Of a DNA stretch of 64,000 bases, positions 54,820 to 63,526 are shown one piece after another. Below the pieces are notes generated by a model. That model did no database searches. It saw only the letters and a list, made by a program, of their open reading frames with translations, and had not been told where the DNA came from. Location of the stretch: NCBI GenBank assembly GCA_000751295.2, contig CCMO02000002.1, positions 828,501-892,500 on the forward strand, read 5' to 3'. This DNA comes from a bacterium YEK0313. Lineage in GTDB: Bacteria > Pseudomonadota > Alphaproteobacteria > Rhizobiales > Phreatobacteraceae. A program made the position numbers and the translations under genes. Numbering within the stretch: the first letter of the stretch is position 1; the number at the start of each line of letters is the position of its first letter.

Positions 54820-56475
54820 ATGGCCGCCGCCCCGCTGACGCTTTCCCCCGCCCTCGTGGAGGCCGCCCAGGTCTCGACCGCCTGGCCGTTCGAGGAAGCG
54901 CGCAAACTCGTGGCCCGCTTCGCCAAGGCGCCGAAGGCCGGCCCGGTCGTGTTCGAGACCGGTTACGGCCCGTCCGGCCTGCCGCATATCGGCACGTTCG
55001 GCGAGGTGGCGCGCACCACCATGGTGCGCAATGCCTTCCGGCTGCTGACCGAGGACAAGGTGCCGACCCGGCTGATCGCCTTTTCCGACGATCTCGACGG
55101 CCTGCGCAAGGTTCCCGACAACGTGCCGAACAAGGAGCTGCTCGCCCAGCATCTCGGCCGGTCGCTGACGTCGGTGCCGGACCCGTTCGGCACCCATGCC
55201 TCGTTCGGCGAGCACAACAATGCCCGCCTGCGTGGCTTCCTCGACCAGTTCGGCTTCGACTACGAGTTCGTGTCCTCGACCGAGATGTACCAGTCCGGCG
55301 CCTTCGACGCGACGCTGCTGATCGCGCTCGAGCGGTTCGACGCGATCCAGGCGATCATGCTGCCGACCCTCGGCGAGGAACGGCGTGCCACCTATTCGTC
55401 GTTCCTGCCGGTCCATCCCGAATCCGGCGTCGTCATGCAGGTGCCGATCGAGGAGCGGCATGTCGACCGCGGCACCATCGTCTGGCGCGACCCGGCCTCG
55501 GGCACGCGCTACGAGACCAAGGTCACCGGCGGCCATGCCAAGCTGCAGTGGAAGCCCGACTGGGCGATGCGCTGGACCGCGCTCGGCATCGACTACGAAA
55601 TGGCCGGCAAGGACCTGATCGATTCGGTGACGCAATCGAGCAAGATCTGCCGGGCGCTGGGCGGCACGCCGCCCGAAGGCTTCAACTACGAGCTGTTCCT
55701 GGACGAGAAGGGCCAGAAGATCTCGAAGTCGAAGGGCAATGGCCTGACCATCGAGGAATGGCTGACCTATGCCTCGCCCGAGAGCCTGTCGCTGTTCATG
55801 TACCAGCAGCCGAAGAGCGCCAAGCGGCTGTTCTTCGACGTCATTCCGCGCAATGCCGACGACTATCTGACCTTCGTGGAGAAATATCCGGGGCAGGACG
55901 ACAAAGCGCGCCTGATGAATCCGGCCTGGCACATCCATGCCGGCAATCCGCCCGTGGTCGACGTGCCGATCTCCTTCTCCATGCTGATGAACCTCGTCTC
56001 GGTGTCGAATGCCGAGGATCGCGGCGTGCTCTGGGGCTTCATCCGCCGCTACGCACCCGATGCGAGCGCGGAGAAGAACCCGAAGCTCGACGAGCTCGCC
56101 GGCTATGCGGTGCGCTATTTCCACGACTTCGTGAAGCCGACCAAGGTCTACAAGGCGCCCGACGCCGTGGAACGGCAGGCGCTCGAAGCGCTGTCGGCCG
56201 CGCTCGCCGCCTTGCCGGCCGGGGTCAGCGCCGAGGAGGTCCAGGCCGCGGCCTATGACGTCGGCCGCGCCGTGCCGCGCTACCAGGACCTGAAGGCCAA
56301 GGGCGCGACCCCGGAAAAGCCCGGCGTCTCCTCGGAATGGTTCGGTGCCATCTACAAGATCCTGCTCGGCCAGGAGCGCGGCCCGCGCTTCGGCTCGTTT
56401 GCCGTGCTTTACGGCCTTGCCGAGACGCGCGCCCTGATCGCCAAGGCGCTCGCGGGGGAGTTCGCGGCGGCCTGA
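54820..56475 (+). CDS. lysS: Lysine--tRNA ligase, class I
   Basis: 551-residue class I lysyl-tRNA synthetase, the archaeal-type enzyme also found in alphaproteobacteria in place of the class II LysS. The HIGH-like signature is GYGPSGLPHIGTFGEV, the KMSKS-like signature is QKISKSKGNGLTIEEW. Between them lie FSDDLDGLRKVPDN and FDYEFVSSTEMYQSG, typical of the class I family. The C-terminal helical domain (residues about 350-550) carries the anticodon-binding part. ATG 54820 is the first in-frame start with a good lead. No second lysine-tRNA synthetase gene appears in the window. Confidence 0.94.
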   Translation: MAAAPLTLSPALVEAAQVSTAWPFEEARKLVARFAKAPKAGPVVFETGYGPSGLPHIGTFGEVARTTMVRNAFRLLTEDKVPTRLIAFSDDLDGLRKVPDNVPNKELLAQHLGRSLTSVPDPFGTHASFGEHNNARLRGFLDQFGFDYEFVSSTEMYQSGAFDATLLIALERFDAIQAIMLPTLGEERRATYSSFLPVHPESGVVMQVPIEERHVDRGTIVWRDPASGTRYETKVTGGHAKLQWKPDWAMRWTALGIDYEMAGKDLIDSVTQSSKICRALGGTPPEGFNYELFLDEKGQKISKSKGNGLTIEEWLTYASPESLSLFMYQQPKSAKRLFFDVIPRNADDYLTFVEKYPGQDDKARLMNPAWHIHAGNPPVVDVPISFSMLMNLVSVSNAEDRGVLWGFIRRYAPDASAEKNPKLDELAGYAVRYFHDFVKPTKVYKAPDAVERQALEALSAALAALPAGVSAEEVQAAAYDVGRAVPRYQDLKAKGATPEKPGVSSEWFGAIYKILLGQERGPRFGSFAVLYGLAETRALIAKALAGEFAAA

Positions 56476-56513
56476 TCCGACGGTATGTCGAGCCGTCGGC
56501 GCCGGGGTGCCAG

Positions 56514-57140
56514 CTACTGGCTGACCCACATGATGCGCGCCATCCAGGCAATGTCGCCGACCGGAAAGATCCGGTCGGCATGGTCCGGATTGAGGGAGGC
56601 GAGCTCGACCGTCTTGTTGGTCTGGCGCTTCAGCTCCTTGGCCATGATCTCGCCGTCGCGGGTCTGCACCACGACGCGGTCGCCGCGCCGGATCGCCGCC
56701 GTCGGCGACACGACGATGCGGTCGCCGTCCCGGTAGGCCGGCAGCATCGAATCGCCCTGGATCTCCAGCGCGAAGACCTTGTCCTCGCCGAAATCGGGAA
56801 AGCTGACCTCGTCCCAGCCCTCGCCGGCGGGAAAACCGGCCTCGTCGAAGAAGCCGCCGGCGCCGGCCTGGGCGAGGCCGATGATCGGCAGAACCCGGGT
56901 CTTCGGCGCGGCGCGGCCGACCAGGCCGACGAAATCGCCGAAGGCGGTATGGGTGGCGGCCAGGATCTTGGCGACCGACTCGGTCGAGGGCCAGCGCTCG
57001 CGGCCGTCGCTCATCACCCGCTTGGAGCGGTTGAAGGTGGTGGCATCGAGCCCCGCGCGCTTGGCGAGCCCCGACGGGCTGAGCCCGTGGCTCTGTGCCA
57101 GCCTGTCGATCGCAGACCAGATGTCGGCATGCGAGAACAT
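56514..57140 (-). CDS. S24 peptidase-type transcriptional regulator (LexA/CI-like fold)
   Basis: 208-residue protein. The N-terminal half is a helix-turn-helix (SPSGLAKRAGLDATTFNRSK, then STESVAKILAAT), and the C-terminal half is a LexA/CI-type S24 domain: LEIQGDSMLPAYRDGDRIVV with the catalytic Ser, and the Lys in GEIMAKELKRQ. It lacks an obvious Ala-Gly cleavage site in LexA context; VLPIIGLAQAGAGGF could serve. It may repress its own promoter, over which an array of GGAC half-sites lies. ATG 57140 is preferred to ATG 57233 because the helix-turn-helix then has a normal lead. Confidence 0.88.
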   Translation of the reverse strand: MFSHADIWSAIDRLAQSHGLSPSGLAKRAGLDATTFNRSKRVMSDGRERWPSTESVAKILAATHTAFGDFVGLVGRAAPKTRVLPIIGLAQAGAGGFFDEAGFPAGEGWDEVSFPDFGEDKVFALEIQGDSMLPAYRDGDRIVVSPTAAIRRGDRVVVQTRDGEIMAKELKRQTNKTVELASLNPDHADRIFPVGDIAWMARIMWVSQ

Positions 57141-57322
57141 GGGCGTCTCCCGCTCTTTCGCCGGCCGGCGGCCGGCCCTCGTCAAGCGGCCTTGTGTCCC
57201 GCCTCCGAACGGCCTGCCGGATGTGCGGGGCACGAGTACCTGTCATGGCCGGCGCCGCTCGATCCCGGCATTCGCCCGGAGCCTCGTTGCGGCGGGCGAG
57301 GCTGACGATCACGGCACCGGAC

Positions 57323-57369
57323 AAGGACCTCCGTCCTTCTAATAGGACTGTTCACCTGTGCGTCGTCAA
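57323..57369 (-). promoter_or_regulatory. Promoter and operator-like repeats of the S24 regulator
   Basis: On the minus strand TTGACG (57369-57364) and CTATTA (57345-57340), 18 bases apart, look like -35 and -10 boxes. Over the -10 lies GTCCT-N6-AGGAC (57333-57348), which overlaps a second inverted repeat AAGGAC-CTCC-GTCCTT (57323-57338), so three GGAC/GTCC half-sites alternate. An autoregulator binding here would block its own promoter. The leader to ATG 57140 would be about 190 nt. The rest of 57141-57450 holds no gene. Confidence 0.5.
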
Positions 57370-57450
57370 TGGGGCCGGTCGTCCCGCGCCCTTGCCGGGC
57401 GCCGCCGTCTCGGTCAAACAACGCTCCGATCGCCCGAACGGAGGCTGCCG

Positions 57451-57798
57451 ATGACCGCCACAATCTACAAGATCGCCGACGCCGCAACCTGGAATGCGGC
57501 GGTGGCCGCCGGACGGTTCACTGGCGCGCCGGTGGATCTTGCCGACGGCTACATCCATTTTTCCACGGCCGACCAGGTCCGGGAGACGGCGGCGCGCCAT
57601 TTCGCCGGCAGGACCGGCCTGATCCTCGCGGCGATCGACGCCGCCGCCCTCGGTGCGGCGCTCAGATGGGAAGCCTCGCGCGGCGGCGCGCTGTTCCCGC
57701 ATCTCTATGCCGACCTCGCCATGGGCGCGGTGAAATGGGCAAGGCCCCTGCCGCTCGGCCCCGATGGGTGCCATGTGTTCCCGCCCATGGAGGACTGA
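57451..57798 (+). CDS. DUF952 domain-containing protein
   Basis: 115-residue protein that matches DUF952: it begins ATIYKIADAATWNAAVAAG, followed by LADGYIHFSTADQVRETAARHF, and has SRGGALFPHLYADL toward the end. DUF952 proteins are small, cytoplasmic and have no assigned function. GGAGG lies seven bases before ATG 57451. The open frame continues upstream to 57358 without support. It is 97 bases upstream of apaG. Confidence 0.88.
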   Translation: MTATIYKIADAATWNAAVAAGRFTGAPVDLADGYIHFSTADQVRETAARHFAGRTGLILAAIDAAALGAALRWEASRGGALFPHLYADLAMGAVKWARPLPLGPDGCHVFPPMED

Positions 57799-57895
57799 CC
57801 GACCGGCCGTTGACACCGCGCCGGCAGATCGCACACTGGGCCTCTCACCGGGCGAGCCCGTGCCCGCCGAAGCCCACCAGCCATCGAGGGTATCA

Positions 57896-58288
57896 ATGTA
57901 TCGCGCTGTCACCCGCGGCATCCAGATCACGGTGACCCCGCAATTCATTCCCGAGCGCTCCTCGCCCGAGGAGCGGCGCTATTTCTGGGCCTATCGCATC
58001 GAGATCCTCAACCTGTCGGCCGATCGGGTGCAGCTGCGCACGCGCTACTGGCACATCACCGACGAGGTTGGGCAGGTGCAAGAGGTGCGCGGGGCGGGCG
58101 TCGTCGGCGAGCAGCCGGTGCTCGAGCCCGGCGGCGCGTTCGAATATACGTCCGGCTGCCCGCTGTCGACGCCGACCGGCATCATGGTCGGCCACTATGT
58201 GATGGTGACCGACCGCAACGAGAGCTTCCAGGCCGAGATTCCCGCCTTTTCGCTCGACAGCCCGCATGCCCGCCGCACGGTGAACTGA
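57896..58288 (+). CDS. apaG: Co2+/Mg2+ efflux protein ApaG
   Basis: 130-residue single immunoglobulin-like domain of the ApaG family. It starts MYRAVTRGIQITVTPQFI, then RYFWAYRIEILNLSADRVQL, the conserved ITDEVGQVQEVRGAGVVGEQP stretch (residues about 58-78) with its Gly-rich turn, and TSGCPLSTPTGIMVGHYVMV. Length is standard. Family name is historic; the role in cation tolerance is based on E. coli work. Start ATG 57896 has GAGGG upstream. It is convergent with the Bcr/CflA transporter gene, 15 bases away. Confidence 0.92.
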   Translation: MYRAVTRGIQITVTPQFIPERSSPEERRYFWAYRIEILNLSADRVQLRTRYWHITDEVGQVQEVRGAGVVGEQPVLEPGGAFEYTSGCPLSTPTGIMVGHYVMVTDRNESFQAEIPAFSLDSPHARRTVN

Positions 58289-58303
58289 CCGCTTCGGCGA
58301 CGG

Positions 58304-59560
58304 TCAGACCGGCTGCTGATGCGGCCGGAACAGCCGGCCCCGCTCGGCGACCAGCACCATGGCGAGCGCGATGAGGCCGCAGACGGCGAAGCCCAGCGTG
58401 TTCGGTACCGACGTGCCGTCGAAATGCTGGCCGATGAAGAAGCCGATCAGGGCGCCGCCGACCGTCGAGACGAAGCCCTGCACCGAAGAGGCCGTGCCGG
58501 CGACATGGCCGAGCGGATCCATCGCCATGGCGCCGAAATTGGAGGCGACGAGGCCGAAGCAGAACATGGTCGCCGCCTGCATGACCGCGAAGATCCAGAG
58601 CCGCTCGGTCATGCTGAACGCGATCGCGGCATGCGCCGTGGTGATCACGATGAAGCCGATCAGCGCGGCGTGCGAGACGCGCCGCATGCCGAGCCGGCCG
58701 ACGATGCGGGAATTGAGGAAGGAGGCGAGCCCCATGAAGGCGGCGATCGCCGCGAAGATGACGGTGAACGTCGCCTCCGCCTTGAACACGTCGACGAAGA
58801 GCTGCTGGGCGGTGTTGATGAAGCCGAACAGGCCGCCGATGATGAAGGTCATGGCCAGCATGTAGCCGACGGCGAGGCGGTTGGTCAGGCTCTCGGCAAA
58901 GGCATGCGCGATCGGCCCGACGGCGATGGGCACCCGGTTCTCCTCGTGCAGCGTCTCCGGCAGGCGCCAGGCGACGACGACCAGCGCCACGATGCCGAAC
59001 AGCGCGAGGAAGGCGAAGATCCAGCGCCAGTCGGCGAACAGCACGATGAGCTGACCGATCGAGGGCGCCAGGATCGGCGCGGTCAAGAAAACGATCATGG
59101 CGAGCGACATCACTCGCGCCATCTGCCGGCCGGAATAGCAGTCGCGCACGATCGACACCGTCAGGACGCGCGTGCCGCCGGCGCCGATCCCCTGCAGGAC
59201 GCGGGCGATCATCATGGCCTGGAACGTGCCGGCAAAGGTCGCCATCACGCTCGCTGCGGCATAGACGAAGAGCCCTGCCAGCAGCACGGTGCGCCGGCCG
59301 AAGCGGTCGGCCAGCGTGCCGTAGACGATCTGGCTCGCGCCGAAGCCGAGCAGATAGGCGGTGAAGATCCACTGCCGGTCGCTGACGACGGCGATGCCCA
59401 GGGCCTCGCCGATCTCGGGCAGGGCCGGCAGCATGGAATCGATGGCGAGCGCATTGGTCGCCATCAGCGCGGCCATGAGCAGGACGAACTGGCCGAAGCC
59501 GAGGCCGGGATGCGGACTTGCTTCGGACGATCCCGGTTCGCGGGCGGAAGTGTCGGACAT
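58304..59560 (-). CDS. Bcr/CflA-family multidrug MFS transporter
   Basis: 418-residue transporter with twelve hydrophobic segments. The Bcr/CflA hallmarks are MATNALAIDSMLPALPEIGE in the first helix, YGTLADRFGRRTVLLAGL (motif A) and LQGIGAGGTRVLTVSIVRD (motif C region with the conserved Gly). MFS sequence VFLTAPILAPSIGQLI follows. Start ATG 59560 is given by MSDTSARE; the ribosome site is weak. Substrate class is drugs or toxic metabolites in characterised members; here unknown. Confidence 0.88.
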   Translation of the reverse strand: MSDTSAREPGSSEASPHPGLGFGQFVLLMAALMATNALAIDSMLPALPEIGEALGIAVVSDRQWIFTAYLLGFGASQIVYGTLADRFGRRTVLLAGLFVYAAASVMATFAGTFQAMMIARVLQGIGAGGTRVLTVSIVRDCYSGRQMARVMSLAMIVFLTAPILAPSIGQLIVLFADWRWIFAFLALFGIVALVVVAWRLPETLHEENRVPIAVGPIAHAFAESLTNRLAVGYMLAMTFIIGGLFGFINTAQQLFVDVFKAEATFTVIFAAIAAFMGLASFLNSRIVGRLGMRRVSHAALIGFIVITTAHAAIAFSMTERLWIFAVMQAATMFCFGLVASNFGAMAMDPLGHVAGTASSVQGFVSTVGGALIGFFIGQHFDGTSVPNTLGFAVCGLIALAMVLVAERGRLFRPHQQPV

Positions 59561-59745
59561 GAAAAAAGCCTGGATCTCCGGCGGGGCGATCCCGGCCGGC
59601 GGAAAACATGTGTCGATATCGTCGATGAGCCCCAGGTCATAACGGCAAAGGCGCGGCCTGGCGAGCCCCGAGGGAGCTTGCCCGCCGTGCACGAACCGGG
59701 TGGCGGAATGGAGGCGGCGTTTCAGCGAGCCGGCAATGGAGCGGC

Positions 59746-60525
59746 TCAGACGGCGGTCAGGCCGCCGTCGATGACCAGGGCCTGTCCGGTCATGAAGGAG
59801 TTTTCCGGCGAGCAGATCCACAGCATGGCCTGGACGATCTCGTCGGCCGTTCCTGGCCGCCGCATGGGCATGGCCTGGACCAGGCGGGCGATGGTGTCCT
59901 CGCGCGTGCCGTCCTGCTTGACCAGCGAGTCGGTCAACATCGGCGTCTCGGCGAAGGCCGGGCAGATCGCGTTGATGCGCAGGCCCTTGCGCGCGGTCTC
60001 GGCGGCTGCCGTGCGGGTGAGGCCGATGACAGCATGCTTGGCCGCGGCATAGGCGCCGAGCAGCGGCGCGCCGACGACGCCGGCGACCGAGGCGGTGTTG
60101 AGGATGACGCCGTGGCCCTGCCGCTCCATGACCGGGATCTGAGCCTTCATCCCATGGAAGACGCCCATGACATTGACGTCGAACATGCGCCGCATCAGCG
60201 CCTCGTCGCTGTCGGCGAGCTTGATCGTGCCATGGGCGACGCCGGCATTGTTGAGGGCGACATCGAGCTGGCCGAACCGGGCGACCGCCGCCTCGACGAG
60301 GGCGCCGACCGCCGCGCCGCTGGTCACGTCGGTCACCTGCGCCACGGCTTCGCCGCCGGCCTTCCGGACGAGCTCGGCAGTTGTCGCAAGACCGCCGCCA
60401 TTGACATCACCGAGGACGAGCTTCGCTCCTTCGCCGGCAAATCGTTCCGCGGCGCGGCGGCCAAAGCCGCTTGCCGCGCCGGTGATCAGTACGACGCTGT
60501 CCTTGAAACGGCCGGCCATGCTCAT
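59746..60525 (-). CDS. SDR-family oxidoreductase
   Basis: 259-residue short-chain dehydrogenase/reductase. Cofactor-binding TGAASGFGRRAAERF near residue 15, NNAGVAHG, the catalytic Ser in NTASVAGVVG and Tyr-Lys in YAAAKHAVIGL, and PAFAETPML are typical of the classical SDR family. It is NAD- or NADP-dependent; LGDVNGG at the second strand suggests NAD. ATG 60525 overlaps the stop of the phosphotransferase gene in an ATGA. In the operon it may reduce or oxidise a hydroxyacyl-CoA. Confidence 0.88.
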   Translation of the reverse strand: MSMAGRFKDSVVLITGAASGFGRRAAERFAGEGAKLVLGDVNGGGLATTAELVRKAGGEAVAQVTDVTSGAAVGALVEAAVARFGQLDVALNNAGVAHGTIKLADSDEALMRRMFDVNVMGVFHGMKAQIPVMERQGHGVILNTASVAGVVGAPLLGAYAAAKHAVIGLTRTAAAETARKGLRINAICPAFAETPMLTDSLVKQDGTREDTIARLVQAMPMRRPGTADEIVQAMLWICSPENSFMTGQALVIDGGLTAV

Positions 60526-61538
60526 TCCTTTTCGATCACGTCGAGCGCCATCCGGGCGAGGATGGGCACGTTGCGGCGCGCCTTGAGCGCCCGCTCGGGG
60601 TTCGAGGCATTGCCCGACAGCGCCCTTTTGAGAACGCCCTGCAGGATCGCGGCAAGGCGGAAGAAGGCGAAGGCGAGATGGAACTGCCAGTCGGGAATTT
60701 TGCCGAAGCCGGTACGCTCGCCATAGAGCGCGACATAGTCGGCCTCGGTCGGAATGCCGGTCGCCGCGCGGTCGACCCCGGCGAGGCCGCGGAACGTGCC
60801 CTCGTTCGGCAGGCGCCACTGCATGCACTGATAGGCGAGATCGGCAAAGGGATGGCCCACCGTCGACAGCTCCCAGTCGACGATGGCGAGCAGCTTCGGC
60901 GCATCGTGCGCGAACAGCATGTTGTCGATGCGATAGTCACCATGGACGAGGCTCGCCCGGCCGTCGTCGGCCGGCAGGTTCTCGGTCAGCCAGGCGATCA
61001 GCCGGTCCATGTCCGGGATCGGGTCGGTCTCGGAGGCCCGGTAGTTTTCGGTCCAGCGCGACAGCTGGCGCGCGAAATAGTTGCCCGGCTTGCCGAAATC
61101 CGACAGGCCGACCGCGGCGACATCGACGCGGTGCAGGGCGGCGAGCGCCGCGTTCATCGCGTCATAGACGCCGGCACGGTCGGCAACCGTCGCGTCCGGC
61201 ATGGCCGGATCCCAGATGATCCGGCCCTCGACGAACTGCATGACGAAGAAGGCAGTGCCGATGACGCTGTCGTCCTCGCACAGCACATACATTTCCGGCA
61301 CCGGCACGGCCGTGTTCCAGAGCGCCTTCATCACCCGGTATTCCCGGTCGACCGCATGGGCCGATTTCAGCAGCTGGCCGGGCGGCTTCTTGCGCAGCAC
61401 CGCCTTGCCGCCGGCATGGGTGAGAAGGAAGGTCGGGTTCGACTGGCCGCCGGAGAACTTCTCGGCCTTGACCGGGCCCTTGAAGCCCGGCCAATGCGCT
61501 TCGAGATAGCGTCCGAGCGCCGCCTCGTCGATGGTCAT
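60522..61538 (-). CDS. APH-family phosphotransferase (acyl-CoA-linked, ACAD10/11- or LvaA-like)
   Basis: 338-residue kinase of the aminoglycoside phosphotransferase fold. Residues visible: SGGQSNPTFLLTHAGGKAVLRKKPPG (ATP-binding Lys region, cited in two parts), LVHGDYRIDNMLF with the catalytic Asp and Asn, and IVDWELSTVGHPFADLAY with the metal-binding Asp. The APH form fused to acyl-CoA dehydrogenase in eukaryotic ACAD10/11 and the LvaA protein of levulinate catabolism phosphorylates the 4-hydroxyl of 4-hydroxyacyl-CoA. Adjacent acyl-CoA dehydrogenase and SDR genes fit. Start ATG 61538; GTG 61553, two bases after the dehydrogenase stop, is possible. Confidence 0.85.
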   Translation of the reverse strand: MTIDEAALGRYLEAHWPGFKGPVKAEKFSGGQSNPTFLLTHAGGKAVLRKKPPGQLLKSAHAVDREYRVMKALWNTAVPVPEMYVLCEDDSVIGTAFFVMQFVEGRIIWDPAMPDATVADRAGVYDAMNAALAALHRVDVAAVGLSDFGKPGNYFARQLSRWTENYRASETDPIPDMDRLIAWLTENLPADDGRASLVHGDYRIDNMLFAHDAPKLLAIVDWELSTVGHPFADLAYQCMQWRLPNEGTFRGLAGVDRAATGIPTEADYVALYGERTGFGKIPDWQFHLAFAFFRLAAILQGVLKRALSGNASNPERALKARRNVPILARMALDVIEKE

Positions 61539-61555
61539 CGCCGGCGCCGTCACGC

Positions 61556-62785
61556 TCAGGCTCCCCTGTTGACGTAGCGCTTCAGCTCGGTGCGGGCGAC
61601 CTGGCGGCGGTGCACCGCATCCGGGCCGTCGGCGAAGCGCAGCGTGCGCAGGCCGGTCCACATCTTGGCGAGCGGCGTGTCCTGGCTGACGCCGGCGCCG
61701 CCGTGCATCTGCATGGATTCGTCGACCACCTTCAGCGCCATGCGCGGCGCCACCACCTTGATCTGCGAGATCCAGTGGGCGGCCTCGACCTTGGAGACGT
61801 TGTCCATCATCCAGGCCGCCTTCAGGCAGAGCAGCCGGGCCATCTCGATCTCCATCCGGCATTCCGCGATGATGTCGAAATTGGCGCCGAGATCCATCAG
61901 CTTCTTGCCGAAGGCCTCGCGCGCCGCGGCGCGCTTGCACATCAGCTCCAGCGCCCGCTCGGCCTGGCCGATGGCACGCATGCAGTGATGGATGCGGCCC
62001 GGCCCGAGCCGGCCCTGCGCCACCTCGAAGCCGCGGCCGCGGCCGAGAATGAGGTTGTCCTTCGGCACCCGGACATTCTCGAAGCGGATATGCATGTGGC
62101 CATGCGGGGCATCGTCATTGCCGAAGACCTGCATGGGACGCAGGATGGTGACGCCCTTGGTGCCGGCCGGCACCAGGATCTGGCTGTGGCGCTTGTGCTT
62201 GTCAGCGTCCGGATCGGTCACGCACATGGTGATGTAGATCTTGCAGCGCGGATCGCCGGCGCCCGACGCCCACCATTTCTCGCCGTTCATCACCCATTCG
62301 TCGCCGTCGAGCACCGCCGACAGCGAGATGTTGGTGGCATCGGACGAGGCCACCTGCGGCTCGGTCATCAGATAGGCCGAGCGGATCTCGCCGGCGAGCA
62401 GCGGCTTCAGCCACTTCTCCTTCTGTGCCGGCGTGCCGTAGCGCTCGATCACCTCCATGTTGCCGGTATCGGGCGCCGAGCAGTTGAAGGTCTCGGCGGC
62501 GAGGTGCGAGCGGCCCATCTCCTCGGCGAGATAGGCATATTCGACCGTGGTCAGGCCGTAGCCCTGGTCCGAGCCGGTGAGCCAGAAGTTCCAGAGCTTC
62601 TTCTCCCGGGCCTTTGCCTTCAGCCCTTCGAGGATCTCGATCTGGCGCGGCGTCATGACGAAGCGGTCGCCAGCCTTGCCGATTTCCGCCTCGTATTCAT
62701 GCTCCAGCGGAACGACCTCGTCGCGGATCATGGCGCGGACCTGGTCGACGAGCGGCTTCACGCGATCGGACATTCCGAGGAACAT
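61556..62785 (-). CDS. Acyl-CoA dehydrogenase family protein (ACAD10/11-like)
   Basis: 409-residue flavoenzyme. FAD and substrate regions include YLMTEPQVASSDATNI, GEKWWASGAGDPRCKIYI, the segment GRIHHCMRAIGQAERALEL and SMQMHGGAGVSQDTPLA. It begins with a short coil and helices normal for the family. The type is that of ACAD11/LvaC, which acts after phosphorylation on 4-hydroxyacyl-CoA, rather than a simple fatty-acid dehydrogenase; this is inferred from its APH neighbour. ATG 62785 has GGAGAAAGCC directly upstream, which decides against the GTG at 62800. Confidence 0.88.
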   Translation of the reverse strand: MFLGMSDRVKPLVDQVRAMIRDEVVPLEHEYEAEIGKAGDRFVMTPRQIEILEGLKAKAREKKLWNFWLTGSDQGYGLTTVEYAYLAEEMGRSHLAAETFNCSAPDTGNMEVIERYGTPAQKEKWLKPLLAGEIRSAYLMTEPQVASSDATNISLSAVLDGDEWVMNGEKWWASGAGDPRCKIYITMCVTDPDADKHKRHSQILVPAGTKGVTILRPMQVFGNDDAPHGHMHIRFENVRVPKDNLILGRGRGFEVAQGRLGPGRIHHCMRAIGQAERALELMCKRAAAREAFGKKLMDLGANFDIIAECRMEIEMARLLCLKAAWMMDNVSKVEAAHWISQIKVVAPRMALKVVDESMQMHGGAGVSQDTPLAKMWTGLRTLRFADGPDAVHRRQVARTELKRYVNRGA

Positions 62786-62830
62786 GGCTTTCTCCTTCAC
62801 CTTCTCTGTTCAATACCTGACCGGGCGCGC

Positions 62831-63526
62831 TCAGACCTCGAGCCACTCCTTGCGGACGGCCTCGCTGGCCTTGAGGTCGGCGGGCGTGCCTTCGAAGACG
62901 ATCTGCCCGTGGCCCATGACATAGACGCGATGGGAAATGTCGAGCGCGATCGACAGTTTCTGCTCGACCAGCAGGATGGCGACGCCGCGCCGGGCGATCT
63001 CGACGATCAGCTCGCCGACCTGGCGGACGATGAGCGGGGCGAGGCCCTCGGTCGGCTCGTCGATCATGACGAGGTCGGGATCGCCCATCATGGTCCGGCA
63101 CATGGTGAGCATCTGCTTCTCGCCGCCGGACAGGACGCCCGCCGGCGCATCGGCGCGCGCGGCGAGATTGGGGAACATGTCGAGCGAGCCCTGGATGGTC
63201 CAGCGCCCCTCGGCCTTCGGATCCTTCATGCCGAGCATCAGGTTCTGCCGGACGGTGAGATCCGGGAAGATGTCGCGATGCTCGGGCACGTAGCCGATGC
63301 CGAGGCGGGCGATGCGATAGCTCGGCAGGCCGGCGATCTCCTGGCCCTTGAAGCGGATCGAGCCACGCGGCGCGACCTCGCCCATGATCGCCTTGACGGT
63401 GGTGGAACGGCCGACGCCGTTGCGGCCGAGCAGGCTGACCACCTCGCCGGCGCCGATGGCCAGGTCGACGCCCTGCAGGATGTGGCTCTTGCCGTAGAAG
63501 GCGTGAAGGCGGGAGACCTCGAGCAT
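62831..63526 (-). CDS. livF: Branched-chain-type ABC transporter ATP-binding protein LivF
   Basis: 231-residue ATPase. The Walker A is GRNGVGRSTT: the lysine that contacts ATP phosphates is arginine (Arg40, codon CGT), an unusual change. Otherwise it looks intact: signature LSGGEKQMLTM, Walker B LVMIDEPTEGLAP, and the switch region ILLVEQKLSI with Gln, as usual in LivF. ATG 63526 overlaps the livG stop in TGATG. It is the second gene of the operon that ends with the acyl-CoA enzymes, 45 bases upstream of the dehydrogenase. Confidence 0.92.
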   Translation of the reverse strand: MLEVSRLHAFYGKSHILQGVDLAIGAGEVVSLLGRNGVGRSTTVKAIMGEVAPRGSIRFKGQEIAGLPSYRIARLGIGYVPEHRDIFPDLTVRQNLMLGMKDPKAEGRWTIQGSLDMFPNLAARADAPAGVLSGGEKQMLTMCRTMMGDPDLVMIDEPTEGLAPLIVRQVGELIVEIARRGVAILLVEQKLSIALDISHRVYVMGHGQIVFEGTPADLKASEAVRKEWLEV

